In this document: one piece after another, positions 30,412-43,449 of the stretch
Numbering within the stretch: position 1 is the stretch's first letter
How the letters are laid out: every line of letters starts with the position of its first letter
Assembly: GCA_037179385.1 (NCBI GenBank)
Contig: CM074187.1
Span: 1,984,001-2,048,000, forward strand
Origin: Holothuria scabra
Lineage: Eukaryota; Echinodermata; Holothuroidea; Aspidochirotida; Holothuriidae
DNA length: 64,000 nucleotides
Direction of reading: 5' to 3'
The notes under the pieces: model-generated
Told to the model about the DNA's origin: nothing
Databases searched by the model: none
What the model saw: the letters and a program-made list of their open reading frames with translations, nothing else
Program-made: the position numbers and the translations under genes

Positions 30412-30620
30412 CGACCGCGTGTTTGGTCTAACGATGGCCTCTCCTGCGCAAGGCCCTGGTTCGATCCCCAGGTCGAGTCATACCAAAGACTCTAAAAATG
30501 GAACCCACGTTGTGCGTGATGCTCCGCATAAGCAATGGAGAAGGGAAAACAAGCCAGTAGGCCACAACTAGAAAAAGGACGGCTCGTCTTGAACCAATAG
30601 GTTGGAAACTGGGCCACAAA
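30412..30620 (+). mobile_element. SINE copy B (tRNA-derived)
   Basis: It carries a B-box GGTTCGATCCC with flanking CCTGG/CCAGG stem, then GAGTCATACCAAAGACTCT, GCATAAGCAATGGA and GGGAAAACAAGCCAGTAGGC, ending TGGGCCACAAAATTCCATCT. It shares this layout with copies at 2925, 47088 and 51803. Confidence 0.75.
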
Positions 30621-30794
30621 ATTCCATCTAGCTACCTAACTCCTTTAAAGGTTACAGCCATGCTGACCGAGATTGACGTTAAGGGGCGAACCGGTCAGCA
30701 CTTCGCGTGAATTTTTACCGGTCAGTCTCATGCCGGGAGACTTGGCGCAAATTGATCAGTTCAGTTCTTTGAGGGCCAACCTCCTCACGGAAGA

Positions 30795-31040
30795 CTACAA
30801 TTCTTGTAGTGGTAACAGATATTCTCAATTGGTTCAGCTCTTTGATTGACAGCTAATTCAAACAATGCAAAGCACCATAACTTATATTACGCAGCATGTA
30901 CTCTCCTATAAGAGTGTTTTGGTTATACACATTGAGCACATACCGTACTGACACTGAAGTCAGTAAACTGAGACTGTGTCTGGATGAGGATGAATTTCAG
31001 AAATTGTGGGTGAAAGAATCGGGCCTTTTAAAGGAGAGAA
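30795..31040 (+). repeat. Dispersed repeat, copy 1 (partner at 52899)
   Basis: Shared words in order with 52899-53178 are TCTCAATTGG, TTGATTGAC, GCTAATTCAAACAATGCA, GAGTGTTTTG, TGAGACTGTGTCTG, GAATTTCAGA and GGGCCTTTTAAA. It is noncoding, and both copies are in the same orientation. Confidence 0.8.
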
Positions 31041-34000
31041 CTGGTTGTTGCAACTGTCAAGGGGCGAAACGACCACACTTGCTACGACACTTTAGTCAAT
31101 AGGTCATCAACTGTAGTAGGAACGGAGAACTCCGTGCAAAATCGGCGGGTTGGGAATTGAAGACAGAGAATCTTTATTTGTTTGTTGTCAAGATCTGGTA
31201 CTTATGATTTCCAACTTTATGGGTTTAAACGATTTATTTCAACCCAGAAAGGTGAAACAGTTGCCACAAACAATAAGTGCGTTGTGTCGTAACTCTCGAC
31301 TCAGAATCATTGGAAATTGGAAATCACTATGACTTACCGTGTTACATGTAGACCTTTATAGAGGAAAGAATATATTTTTGAGGTCCAGACGTCGGAAATG
31401 AGATTTACTTAACTGCCGCAAATTTCACCAGAAACAATGAAAAAAGACAGCCATTTCTGTGTAACCTACTGCCTATATTTCAGTAAGTTAACCTTGGCAC
31501 TTCCTTGGTTATGCTATAGACTACGTGTATGATACTCTCTGACGGAGCTGTTGTCGTGGTCTGATTCTGGAAAAGAAATCGTATAGTCGGCCGTGTCAGC
31601 AACTCATGCCAGGCTAGGCCATGTTTCTTGACCATGCACTTGCAGGCAGTTACAAATATCTGTTTTCCGATGTTATGGCTAGAATACCAGTAGTTTGTTG
31701 GTGATTATTCACCCAAACCATGTGCTGTAGTAGGCTTTTTATTCCAGGCTGCTTTGATTCAATGCAGTATCCAGATTGAACTAACCTGTTGCTTTTATTT
31801 TCTTTCCGGTGAACTGCCTCAATGCGAACTAACCCATTGTACTTGCTCGTTTGACTGTTGTCCAGTTTGTAGAGCTCATCGTGACAACGTGCCTGTAATA
31901 CCAGCTAATAACAAAAGATTGGTATCACGTATCCTCATTCCTCAGAACGAATAAACGATACCACTTCCTTACATTGAACTACGCCAAAATCTGGCAGGAA
32001 CTGTCTAAGTGAATATAGTTAGGCACGGGCTGCCCTTTTGAAAAAAAATGAATGAAAACCTTTTGCCGTTTAACATTACACGAGTTTCGTTTAGCTAGGC
32101 AGCTGGTCGCTTTTATCTACACGATACCAACTGACGCATCATTTCTTAAATCACACTCAGGCGCCTATCTAGACATTCAAAAAACAAAAAAACAAAAAAT
32201 AAAAAAAAACCAGGGTGGTGGGGGCTGACTTGAGAAACAAGGGGTGTGAGGGAGTTGCGCTGCTGCTTTCCCGTGTATTTTTTATTGTTGATGTGGCGAA
32301 AAAAAGGAGGGCCGATGCAGAAAAAGCCCCCTTTGGAACCGCGCCAGCCACCAGGCCTACTAATTGGGTGCATTTTTGGTCTCTTAATAGTTTAAGAGAG
32401 TTAAAAGTACACAGTGGTGTTCTCGGCTTTTCGAATTGACAGGGTGGTCAGAGAAGTTTAAGCAAAGCAGGGGTCCACGTTTTACTCGAAGGAGGGGGAT
32501 CAAGCTCTCCGGGAAGCATTTCGAAGCCCCTGAAGAGGCGATGGGTTGCTGGTGGGACGTGACAGGTAGAACTTGAGAGGCGCGTAGCGCGTCTAAAATT
32601 TTGGATTCTTTTCAACACATACTTAAAAATGCCGAGCTTGTTTTAAAGTAAATGCAAACTTGTGGTAGAAATTTGGTAATGACCAAAAAATCGGGGTGTT
32701 AATGGGAGAATGTGCCCTCTATATGAGCAAAATCAAGAATTTTATTGGCGACTCGTTTGGGATTTCACAAAGTATTGAAGGTCTAGGCCTTTATGTACGG
32801 AGACTCTCAGACGAAATTTATCCAAAAACTTCGTACCTTTATTAAACAAAGATTTGAAAATGAATGCTTATGTTGAAGAGACTTTCTAAATAAATGACTA
32901 GAACATTGGTTTTCGAGTAGGAGAAAGTTGAAAGATATTGAGATATTTATAAAGTGATCTGTCTTTCAAAAGCAAAAATTAAGGGAGAATGTTGAGGTGA
33001 AAAAAGTTGGCTTGGAGTTTTTTTTTTTTCTCGTTTTAAGTTTTGAAAATCTGAAGCTTTTATTGGAGAGAAAATGTTATTTTATGATGACTTTTAGTTT
33101 TTATTGTAATATTTGGCCTTCTTAACGGTTACAAACTCAGATAGGCTGGTAGGTCGCAGTGAAGGATCCAGGATTTGCAAGAAGGGGACAGTTTGTGGCG
33201 GAATAGAAAAAATAAGGGAGAGAGTGCCAGTAGCCCAGCACGACTACCTAAGCGAAGCGCCACGTTTGCCAATTGCGGAACGTACAAAAACTTGAATATT
33301 TTGTTTTACAAACCCTCCAGATGGCCGGAAATGGCAGTTTGTGAATGAGAAGATGGTTCAATTATTTATATGGTATAGACTGGCATAGGCGTACGGGAGC
33401 ATTTTAGTTTAAAGAATGGCAGAAGATTCTCTGCCTATAAAAATGGAATTCTGCCCGAAAGACTATCTATGCGCTACCATCAGTTGGCAAAGAGCGTAGA
33501 GAAAATTTTGAAAAATCGCGATCCCTCAGACAGCCGACATTCCCCAGGCTTCTAAGCAGTTCAACCTAATCAGTCGTTATTTCTGCCTGAAAGACTATCT
33601 ATGTGGAGCGCCAGCATTAGCTTGTTGGCGCGGAGCGTTCATAAGTCTTTATTGAAGATCAATCTTCCAAAATTCAAATGGGTAAAATAAAGACTGAAGT
33701 TGGTCATTGAATTTTTTATAATATATTTTGTAGTACGGTGTATACTAAGAGGATTTTTTACTTTCTTTTCAGCATGTTCTGGAACTGTTATTGCGAAATT
33801 TTTGTACTTTTACGGAAATTGGGAATTTTGAGAGTTTCCTTGAAAAATATGGTCTTCCCGTAAGCAAGATCAATAAGAACGTCAGGGACGGGGGGGGGGG
33901 GGAGGGGGGGGACGAGGAGACCTAAATTTATAAGGCAGTAATGGCATAAATGTATGAGATTAACAGATTATGAAGGGAAACACTACAGGAAACCCAAAGG

Positions 34001-34835
34001 GCTTTTATAGTGCCCCCCCCCCCCCCGAAATATTAATGGTAGGCCTAAGCAAAACACAATTAGGCAATAACAGTAACCAACCTCCCCACGCGGACCCACC
34101 TATTCCAAAAACCCCAACCACCTTATTACCCAACGATCCCATCTTAAGTCCACTTTTAATATTTCAATTTATTCAAAATCAGGGGCGTCGGGTAAAAATA
34201 TTGAAACTTTTGTGTCTTTACATTCAATCGTATGCCATTTACGCTACCTTTTGAAGTTTCGAATTAAAACTGGTCATTAAGTTTGCATACTTCTAGGAGT
34301 CACAATAAAAGAACATCGATCAGTATAGGTGAACGGGGGCATTTTATTTTTTGGTTTTTCTTGGCCACTAAACGTTATTCTGCCACAAATATTATATGAA
34401 GAACCTAACGAGTCGCTATTTTATTTTGTCATTTGCAATAAAATGCTGACTTCGATATATATTCTAAAACTGCAAAGTGATCAGAGAGTTATTCAGTTGG
34501 CGAGGAGCGTAGAGAAAATTCGAAAAATCAGACCCCAGATGGCCGGAAATAGCATTTTACAGACTTACACGAAAAATCTAAGCAGTCACTAACTTTTTGT
34601 TTGCAATAGGAATAAAACCAGGAATATGCCAAGTGATCAGAAATTTCCACATAAAATTTACTACCACTATTATATTAAATGGTCTTATTCTTTTCGGGAA
34701 AACTATACAACGGAATTGAAAATATACTAATGCTTCTCTATTGTAACTCTTGGCTAAAATAAAGATCCGCTGAATTGATGAAATTGTCTGTGTGTGCTCG
34801 AACTCCCGTCTGCTAATAATTTTACCCTTAAAACA

Positions 34836-34995
34836 GTGGCGCAGCCACGCGGTGGTTTTGGGGGTTAGAACCCCCCCCCCAGTGACCAAACCTTGCAATG
34901 CAAAAACACCAAAAATAGCGGGTTTTTCTCTCAATCCTTAGACTTTACCCCCATTACACCACCCCCCCCCCACATGACACAATCCTGGCTACGCT
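34836..34995 (+). mobile_element. CAGTGGCG-family element, copy 1
   Basis: It starts CAGTGGCGCAG, then GGGGGTTAGAACCCCC, CCTTGCAATGCAAAAACACC and AAAATAGCGG, ending ATGACACAATCCTGGCTACG. It is similar to 36217-36410 and, reversed, 46398-46565. Confidence 0.7.
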
Positions 34996-36216
34996 ACAGC
35001 CTCACATCTTTTGCATGATAAATGACAAACTATTTCTCACCGCACCTGAACACCCTCCGCTCCCCTGTCCCCGTCTCGTACGTCTATGCCGGAAGGGGAA
35101 GGAGTCTAAGGGACTGGCCCCTCCCTTTTGAAAATTGTCACTAGGGAGATACAAAGCTACCTTTTTAAGTTAAATTATGAATTTGACAAAATTCCTATTT
35201 TTAGGAATTAAAAAAAAAGGCATCATTGAGGGGCCTTGCAGAGACAATTTTCCCTTTGAAATTTTTTGAGAAATTGGGTGTCCTTACATGCAATCAGGTG
35301 CCACATATGCTGTGTTTCGAAGTACAGTCTGTGTTACCAAAGTATGGCTACGCATTTTTAGGATCTTAAAAAAATGGCATTGGTGAGTGGGGCCATGGCC
35401 AATCCCCCCCCCCCTTCGTACGCCACTGATGGTACCTATTTGGTTTTGTTACTAATTGACTCCTAGCTCTCCTTTCGCAAACTTACTCGTCGACATCAGC
35501 CGGGTGGATCTGATCAGGAGTCGTGGAGGGAATTTTGAAGTAGGGGCTTATCACCAAAGGGGCCCAATATGATCAAAAATATTTAATAGCAACGTTAGGA
35601 GACTTAAAATGCTTTTGGCAGAAAAATAGGGGGCTGAGGCCCATAGTCACGGTCCCGTAGCCCCCCTCCCGTTTCCGGGGTCCCTATGGATCAGATTTTC
35701 GAGAAAAGGATTTCGTTTGTTATGAAGAAACACTTATTTTAATGGACTCAAGCACCTCCTCGCTAAACCTTGTAAAAATAAGTCATACATTTCTTTGTCC
35801 CGAGCTCAGAGGGTCTCAGTTACGACATTTAAAGCATAAAAAATTTCCAGAATTTTATCAGCAATAAATGGGCAGAAGTAAAAAAGCGTTAGTGAAGAGA
35901 GAGAGAGATGGGGATGTAACTTTTTTATCACAGGTAAGGGAGAGATCCGAACCTTATTCTCCAGTGTTATTCATCTAACTTGAAGTTATCACGTTGACGG
36001 GTATATCTAAAAAAAGCTTGAAGTTGAACATTTTGTTAATGGGGTTTAAAATAAACAAAAACGATTTAAAGGTGTGCTAGCGGACGCCCGAAATGCGAAA
36101 TCTCTTAACAGATCTCAAAGTTTAAGCATTTCTAACATTTTCTTTCAGCAGCACATGAAAAGGTGGCTAGTGCTAACTGAGACTATCCTTACCTGAGACA
36201 ACCCTTACTGCACTAC

Positions 36217-36410
36217 AGTGGCGTAGTCCACGGCGAGGGTTTGGGGGATTAGAACCCCCCACCCCCATGACCTAACCTTGCAATGCAAAAAAACACCTAA
36301 AATAGCGGTTTTTTCTCTCTATCCTTAGAGTTTTCCCTCATTCCGTGCCCCCCTCCCCCCATGACACCAAAACCCTCCCCATGACACAATTCTGGCTACA
36401 CGCCTGCTGC
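36217..36410 (+). mobile_element. CAGTGGCG-family element, copy 2
   Basis: It starts CAGTGGCGTAG and shares GGGGGATTAGAACCCCCC, CCTTGCAATGCAAAAAAAC, AAAATAGCGG and ATGACACAATTCTGGCTAC with copy 1. It is noncoding. Confidence 0.7.
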
Positions 36411-39400
36411 CCGCGCTTCAAGCGATGTTTACAAATATTCTGCTAATCGTTCTTTGGAGGTACTCTCTTATCCCTGGTGTAATTATTATCCGTAAGGCAA
36501 GGTGATTCACGGAAAGCAAAATTGCCTTTGCAGTTGCTTTTGCAGGTTTTTACGCCCAGGAGGCTGATGTGCACTTTTTAACAAGATGTTTCTTGTTTGG
36601 CCGTTCTCATTGTGTTGTATTGATTGCATCCTTTGTTAGGGATAGGTGATATGTAACATCGTTATCCAGATAGGAAGTTTCTTGAAAAGTGCGCATCGCC
36701 CCAGTTTTAGTCTGTACCGACACGGTATTTGCAACTTGAACAATTTTTCATCGTTAGATAAAGCTCATCCATGTTGAATTGTATGAAAAAGTAAAATCAA
36801 GAGGACTCGTTTCCGCAACATAATTCCTTAGCTCGGTGGTGTAGCTACTGGGGGGGGGGGGGGGGGCGGGGGGCAAGTCCCCCCCCCCCCCGAAAATAAT
36901 TTGGGGAAATTTGATGAAATTGGGGAAATCTGGTGAATTTTCTTACTCTAACAAAAAATTCTCGAAATTTTTGTTAGAATAAAAATTCTGAGACATTTCT
37001 CATACATAATTCGTATTTTCATGTAACAAATTAACCCAGATTTGAGATTTCGTCAGTGTCGCATGAACCGGCCCTACTCGCGTTCCACAGAAATGTCCTC
37101 GCCGCGTAGCAGACTGAATGTTTTCTTGTATACGTTTTTTATGATCAGTGCATTTCAGTGCACATGGAGCTGTTTTCGGGAATTTAACAACAGCTGATAC
37201 AGTACACATAACGCTGAAAGGCTGTAAACCCGAACTTATCCCCTTGCACACAGTCTCTGCGTTGTACACTTTGAGAAATCAGTAACAGGATGTGAAACCT
37301 GACAAGTCACTAACGTAGACCTCCCCCTCCCCCTCCCCCAATTCATTATATTGTCCCGCAAGAAGGTAGTAGCTATACCGATTTTACTTTGTGTACATAA
37401 CGATGGATGGGACTGAAACAATCCATGGCCAACGATCAACTTAAATTTAGTCTAGAAATTAGAATGAACAGGATCCATTGGCATACTTAGATTTTGTTAC
37501 TTAGCCTAATCCCTGGAGGCTTACAGGCTAGTTCGGGAAAAAAAAGCTTTCTGCTCGATTGGGGTGTAACAATAAACGGGTCCATGGGTACCTTATAACC
37601 TTCTTCACTTAACAGACTGCTGTTCTAACAGGATATCCTGTTTGATCTAGCCACTATTAGGCCTCCTTTTAGTGGCGTACGGAGGGGGGGACCATTGGGC
37701 CATGCCCCCCCCCCCTCACAGATACCATTTTTTCTCTGTTCTTGACAATAAGTAGTTAAACTTTAGTAACACAGATTTTACTTCAAAAGATAACATATGT
37801 GGCACCAGGTTGCATATAAGGACACCATGTTTTCAAAAATTTTCAAAGGAGAAGGATTGTCTCTGCAAGTACGTCCCTCAGTGATGCCAATATTTTAATT
37901 CCTACAATTAGGCTAATTCTGTCAAATTCCAATTTTTACTTTAAAAGGTAGACTCTGTCTCCCACTGGTGGCATCGATCAAAATAAAGACTACATGTTTA
38001 GATTCTCTTTACAAGCATGAATACGCTATTTTTGACCATCTGAGGGGTCTGATTTTTCGAAATTTTTGTTACCCTCTGCGCCAATTAATGGTGGCGTTTC
38101 GCTCAGTCTTTTGGGCAAAATTACATCTTTGGGTCACTCTGACCGTCAGATTACCTCTTAACTCGCTGATCACTTTGCAGTTTGCGAACATACTTTGAAG
38201 GAAGGATTTTATTTGCAAACGACAAAAGAAGGTAGTGAATGGGTAGATTCTTCGTATAAGTCTGGAAAATGCTATTTCTGGCCACATGAGGGGTCTGATT
38301 TTTCGAAATTTTCTCTACGCTCCGCGCCAACCAATGGTGGCGCTCCGCTTAGATAATCTTTATGACAAAATAACGTTTTGTGGCCAAGAAATACCACAAA
38401 TCCTATATCGATCAATGCTCTTTTATTTTGACTCCTAAAAGTGTGCAAATTTAATGACAATTTTTTACTTCGTAAGGTAGCATAAATGGCACAAGACTGC
38501 ATGTAAAGACAAAAGTTTGTTTTAACCTCATGAACCACCACGATTCAACTTTTTACACTGTTCCTGTCAAAGTCCAAAATCTTGCACCATTTTGCATCTA
38601 GGCTCCTTGGGAACGTCACAGAATTTCTGGACACCCCTCCCCTTAGACCTTACTGCATCCCCCCCCCCCCCTTCAGAGAAATCCTGGGTACGCCACTGCG
38701 TTAATACATACAAATGAACCAGATATTGTTGACCAAAATGATATACTAATATACTAGAGCTGTTATTTCCAATTGCTCTATGTTATACTTTAAGATTGAA
38801 AATGCAGGTGATATTACATAATGACATGGTAATGTTGTTATACTTGTAAATTTGCATTTTTTACATGAAATACATAAAAATTGACCGGGAAAATTTTGGG
38901 GAAATTTCATACCTTTGCCCCCTTCCCCCCTGGAAAAAATCCTAGCTACGCCACTGCCTTAGCTAATGAACGTGTTATTAGATAGGCGGATGTTCGTGGT
39001 ACGCCAAAAGGGGTCTTAAAATGACTAAGAAATATCTTACGGTTTTCGGTACATGTTGTCTACAAGTCAGATGGGCGACCGAGGAAGGGTGATTGTCTGG
39101 TCCCGTTTATAACCGTCGAGAGTTCACGTGACTGGATGGGTGTCTTTACAAGTTCTCCAATATCCTGGGATGTGTTTTGATTTCTTGCAGGCAAAACCCA
39201 TAGGTCACATGACCAAACTGGAGATTAAATGAAACCCGTGAGAACTTCAAAACGTGTGGAATAATGGTTGGAAATGTACAGTTGAATGTACAGCACTTGT
39301 GTTGTTTGTTTGTGGAAGCACCTACTTATCCATTGTAAAAATACCATGGAATGTTTGGTATGTGTAGGTATAAAAGCAAGTGACCTTCACCGAGAACGTA

Positions 39401-39758
39401 TTTAGACAGGCGTTGTGAAGCAGAGCAAGATACATACTGTAGGTACGGTGGAATTTAGACTCCTTGAACAAGACCGTGTACTACGCTTAACGGTAGGACC
39501 TACTCCGTACACCGTCCTTGGCCATACACCTGGAGAAACCATGACGATGTGCGCGACGAGCACAGCGCGCAACTCCTCAACTCCTCACAGCTTCAAAAGT
39601 TCACCTTCAATCACTTTTCTTGCCATGACCAATATTTGTCATAACATTCCACTTTCTTGACCTGTCTTTCTTCAAATGGAGGCGAGCAAGAAGGTGAAAT
39701 TTGGAGGTTAAAATTCTCTGCTACACTGAGTCGATCACAGCGCTTTAGCGCGCAGTCT

Positions 39759-39784
39759 GACTGCATCGGCTTGCCGATGCAGTC
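39759..39784. other. Perfect 12-bp hairpin
   Basis: GACTGCATCGGC, two T, then its exact complement GCCGATGCAGTC. It is flanked by further self-complementary words (AGCGCTTTAGCGCG). There is no T-run after it and no known role. Confidence 0.8.
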
Positions 39785-41787
39785 CGCATGACTGAGTGTG
39801 AGTGTAAAAAATCACGGGCAAAGTAGCAATGCAAAAGTGATACAAAATGTCATATCTTGTAAATTTTCGGACTTTGGAGAAAAAAAAGTGCAATTGGACC
39901 GAGTCATCACCTCAACGAGGTAGAAATGATTTTCATATTTGTTAATTTGTTAACAACTGGGACATAATGTAAGGAAATTATAAAATGAAACATAGGCGTA
40001 GGAGGCGGGGCGGCTAAGGGCGCTGTGAAAAAAATGAGGAGACGGAAGCATGCTTCCGCCCTCCCCCTGCTCCCCGGGTCAGAAAACCCCTTTTTTTCAT
40101 TTCCAATTGCAAAAAACGCAAAATTTTCGGCGCGTCCCGAGCGCCGCAGAATGCAATGTGAAATGCATAAGTTCTCGCTCATAAATCAGTTTGGTAAACT
40201 TTTCCGAACTCTGGAAATGACAAAATCGGATGTTTACCAATAGTGACACCACGTCATCAAGAAATACCGGCAGCTATATTGCTAGTTTTGTAAACTATCT
40301 TTCATGGAATTCCAAATTTTCTTCCAGGAGAGCTCTTGATTTTGAAATATTTTGTCCAAAAGGGACAACAAAGTTTGGGAAACTTTTAAATATCATCGGA
40401 GAGAGTCAGTTCGTAGGCCTTAGATAACATTATGTAGCAACAACGATTCAGTCGTCGTGCAATCTAGCGCCTGGAAGCAGTCTATAGTTTGGTTTCGTCC
40501 AACGGCTCTTTGTCAGAGAGTCGGGATGACTTTAGAAAAAGCAATCATTCTCAGATTTGCCACCAATGTATGAAGAAAGTGCAGATTCTTCATTAACCCC
40601 CCAACTCTTTTAATTTCCTTACAGGAAACCCAGAATCCAAAGCTTTTGTAATGCAAGCTCCATATCTACATATATTTGTTTAAAGGGTCAATAATTTCGG
40701 CGCCAAAGCGGTGTTCATGCTTGACAGAAAAATCGGAAAACTTAGCTACTACCTACAAGTCCGAGACATGCCATTTCCAGCTGTCTGAGGGGTTGCGATT
40801 TTTTAAAATTTTCTGTACGCTCCGCACCAACTGAAGATGGTCTTTCGAGCAAAACTTCATATTCCTACAGGGGGCAGGGGCAATTTCCCCCTGGCTCGAA
40901 AGGTGAAAAATTCGGAAATTTGCCATTTGAGACACCAGTCAAATACAGTGTGGTTTTCCCAACTTTTCCTTCAAAAAATCCTGAGTTCTCCTTAATATAA
41001 GCTCCATATTTGTAGTTGGAAAAATTTTCCGCACGCTTCGCGCGCCCTAAATTTGCAACCCACGCCGTAAATGGTCGCAGTTAGTGGTTAACTTTCCTGA
41101 GCCGCTTTAAATTTTTAAATGTTTTGTCTCAAAATGGCAACAAAGTTTCGGGAGCTTTTTGAATCTCAAGAAGCCTCAACCCGCACTCCTTAGACAACAT
41201 TATGTAACAACAATGATCCTCAGTCGACATGCTATCTCAGACATATCCAAATAGGAAACGCAGATTCTTCGATAGCCCCAAATATTCAAATTCCCTCACA
41301 GGAAACCCTGAATTTAAATTATTTTATGCAATACAAGCTCCATATTTACAAATGTGTGGAAAAACGCAAATTTTCGGCGCGCTCCGGGCGCCCCAAATTA
41401 CGTTCCTGACACAGTAAGTAGTGTTCACACTTAAAAAGTCAGTTTTTTTTTGAAAAATTAAAAAAAATTGTTCTTGCTCGTCCAGAAAAAGCAAAAATTT
41501 AGCATAAAATGTACCTTTTGGTCAGTGGGATAGGGTGAGGTACATGGTCTAAAATTGTTCTGCCCCTTCACTCTCATATTGCTTCCTACGACACTGAAAT
41601 GAAACATTGTTCCAGGAAAGTAAACTTCACAATGTAATAACGCTACAAAGCCATAATATCGGGATCTCTTGGGCACTAAGACCAAGGACCCTTGTGCGGA
41701 GTAAAACAAAGTGGACGTAGCATAGAATCCTGCCTGGTAAAGGACTAGGTGAGTGGAATTAAACCAGCGATATTCTGACGGGGTCTA

Positions 41788-42475
41788 CCGGATATTCATA
41801 TTGGTTCGTTATTAAAAAGGGTCATTGTTCAAAAGGAACGCTATTGGTAAAGTGATTACATGCAAAATATGGTCCATTGTTCATATGGTTTGTTACTCAT
41901 AAACATTCATGATAAGGAAGGTTCCTTTGTCATAACAGAGAAAATGGTTTGGAATTAATAAATCGAAGGAGAATTCCATTTTCATATTAAATTCGGTTTT
42001 CATAATGGAGAAAATGAGGTTCTATATTCATAACCGAAAAAGGGGTCCGACCGGTATGCACTGACATAACCGTAAAGAAAGTTCCATATTCATAATAAAA
42101 AAGAGTTTGCAATTCATAAAAAAAAGTTAAATAATGTGCCTAATAAAAATGTTTCATACTCTTGAGAATTATACATTATAATGAGCATGGAACCCTTTGT
42201 CTTATTATGAATATCGACCCATTTTACTAATATGAATATTGAACCGATCTCCCCATTATGAATATCGAACTTTATTCCTACAGTATTATGAAAAATGAAC
42301 CTCTTCTACAATTATGGATCACCAACTATGGCCAAACCTTTTTCCCCTAATAAATATTAAACCCTTTTCCTTTTATGGAAAACGAATCTTATGAATAACG
42401 ATCGTTTTTCTTAATTCTGAATAGCAACCTTATTTATAATACATCTTATGAATAAAACACTTTATGAATAATGAC
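41788..42475. repeat. Large degenerate foldback repeat
   Basis: The left half repeats GGTTC-ATTCATAAT-like words every 25-40 bp. The right half repeats the complement, ATTATGAATAT-GAACC. The centre is near 42150. It is AT-rich and noncoding. Confidence 0.6.
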
Positions 42476-42902
42476 CCTCGTGACTGAAACCCGCAGAAAC
42501 AGTGAGTTGTCCCGGTTCTAACAATGGTCTCATAAAATGCCCTCTTACAACCAAAAAATACTATCGAACGAAAGGGCCCAAATTCAATTTATGGCAGTGT
42601 ATTTGTCACAGACGTGAGCTATTAAATACTGAATAAAATTTGGGTACCATTTCCTCCTAAATTACAAATTATTTACATTTAAATACAAAGTATATAATGC
42701 AATAAGACTTAAGTTCATTACGTTGAATACAGCACCATTACAATAACTTGAAATATTTGCAAATACAAATTATATGAGAACAATAAAAAAAATTACACGT
42801 TCCTTTGGTATGCATACTATTAATAAGTGAATAAGTCTAAAATGACAGTTGAGTTGACACAAGTTGATAAACTGAATATGTATTTACTAACTAGTCCATG
42901 TA

Positions 42903-42955
42903 ATCTCTTCTCAGCGTTTTGGCTAAGATCATGTGTGGCATTTGTTCTTTTCAGT
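42903..42955 (+). pseudogene. U2 snRNA-like 5' fragment
   Basis: The sequence ATCTCTTCTCAGCGTTTTGG, then CTAAGATCATGTG and GTTCTTTTCAGT, matches the first about 50 nt of metazoan U2 snRNA at roughly 80% by eye. The branch-site pairing segment GTAGTA is GTGGCA. From about 42956 the similarity stops: no Sm site and no stem-loops III/IV are seen. It is probably a U2 retro-fragment or the head of a U2-derived SINE. Confidence 0.5.
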
Positions 42956-43449
42956 CTAGAGAAGGGCAAAGGCATCCCCTTCTGCCCTGCCTTTATAGAC
43001 GAATCCGGACAGCAACTGATGGTCTGATTTTAGTCGGCCATAACTGGGGCATATAGCCTTTTAATCTCTCAGTTTCTTTGCTTAACGCTACCACTGTAAT
43101 GCCTCTTGGTTCCCCCATTTTCACTGTAAATAAGGGTTTGAAATTACATTTAGACCATAAATGAAGATAATTTAAGCCTGATGGACCCCACTGATGGCTG
43201 CTAACATTCACTAAATACGAGGTTTGGTCGAATTTGTCTATATATTGCTCAGCATTGAACTCCAACAAGTCACATCAATAAACTTCAAATTTTAGCAGTT
43301 TTTCACAACTTCATGATATGAGTAAAATGCCCTACCTCTCCTGTCAAAAATATAAATGGATAAAACTAAAAGGACCTCCCTCCCTAAAAGTATAAATGAA
43401 TGAAAAGATCGTTGTCAATGGTTACAAAAATCGGCTTTATTTTGAATAC

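Larger units (their letters stand above)
32560..41420. repeat. Nest of related repeats rich in poly-G/poly-C
   Basis: A word block (GCGCGGAGCGTAGAGAAAAT, then GAAAAATC, then GACCCCTCAGATGGC-like text) recurs in one orientation near 33483 and 34493 and reversed near 38040, 38283 and 40780. Fragments occur near 33300 and 33600. G or C runs of 10-20 occur near 33890, 34013, 34871, 34960, 35404, 36850, 36880, 37705 and 38658. No gene is seen in this 9 kb. Confidence 0.65.

Noticed and set aside
30428..30619. Minus-strand ORFs sharing YWLV.P..LLM and FGMT (also 2916-3254 and 47070-47393)
   Set aside because: They are antisense readings of the SINE copies, which explains their similarity.
42993..43268. 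91-codon minus-strand ORF with protein-like composition
   Set aside because: No recognised domain, no splice context, and it follows the U2-like fragment that is probably part of a repeat.
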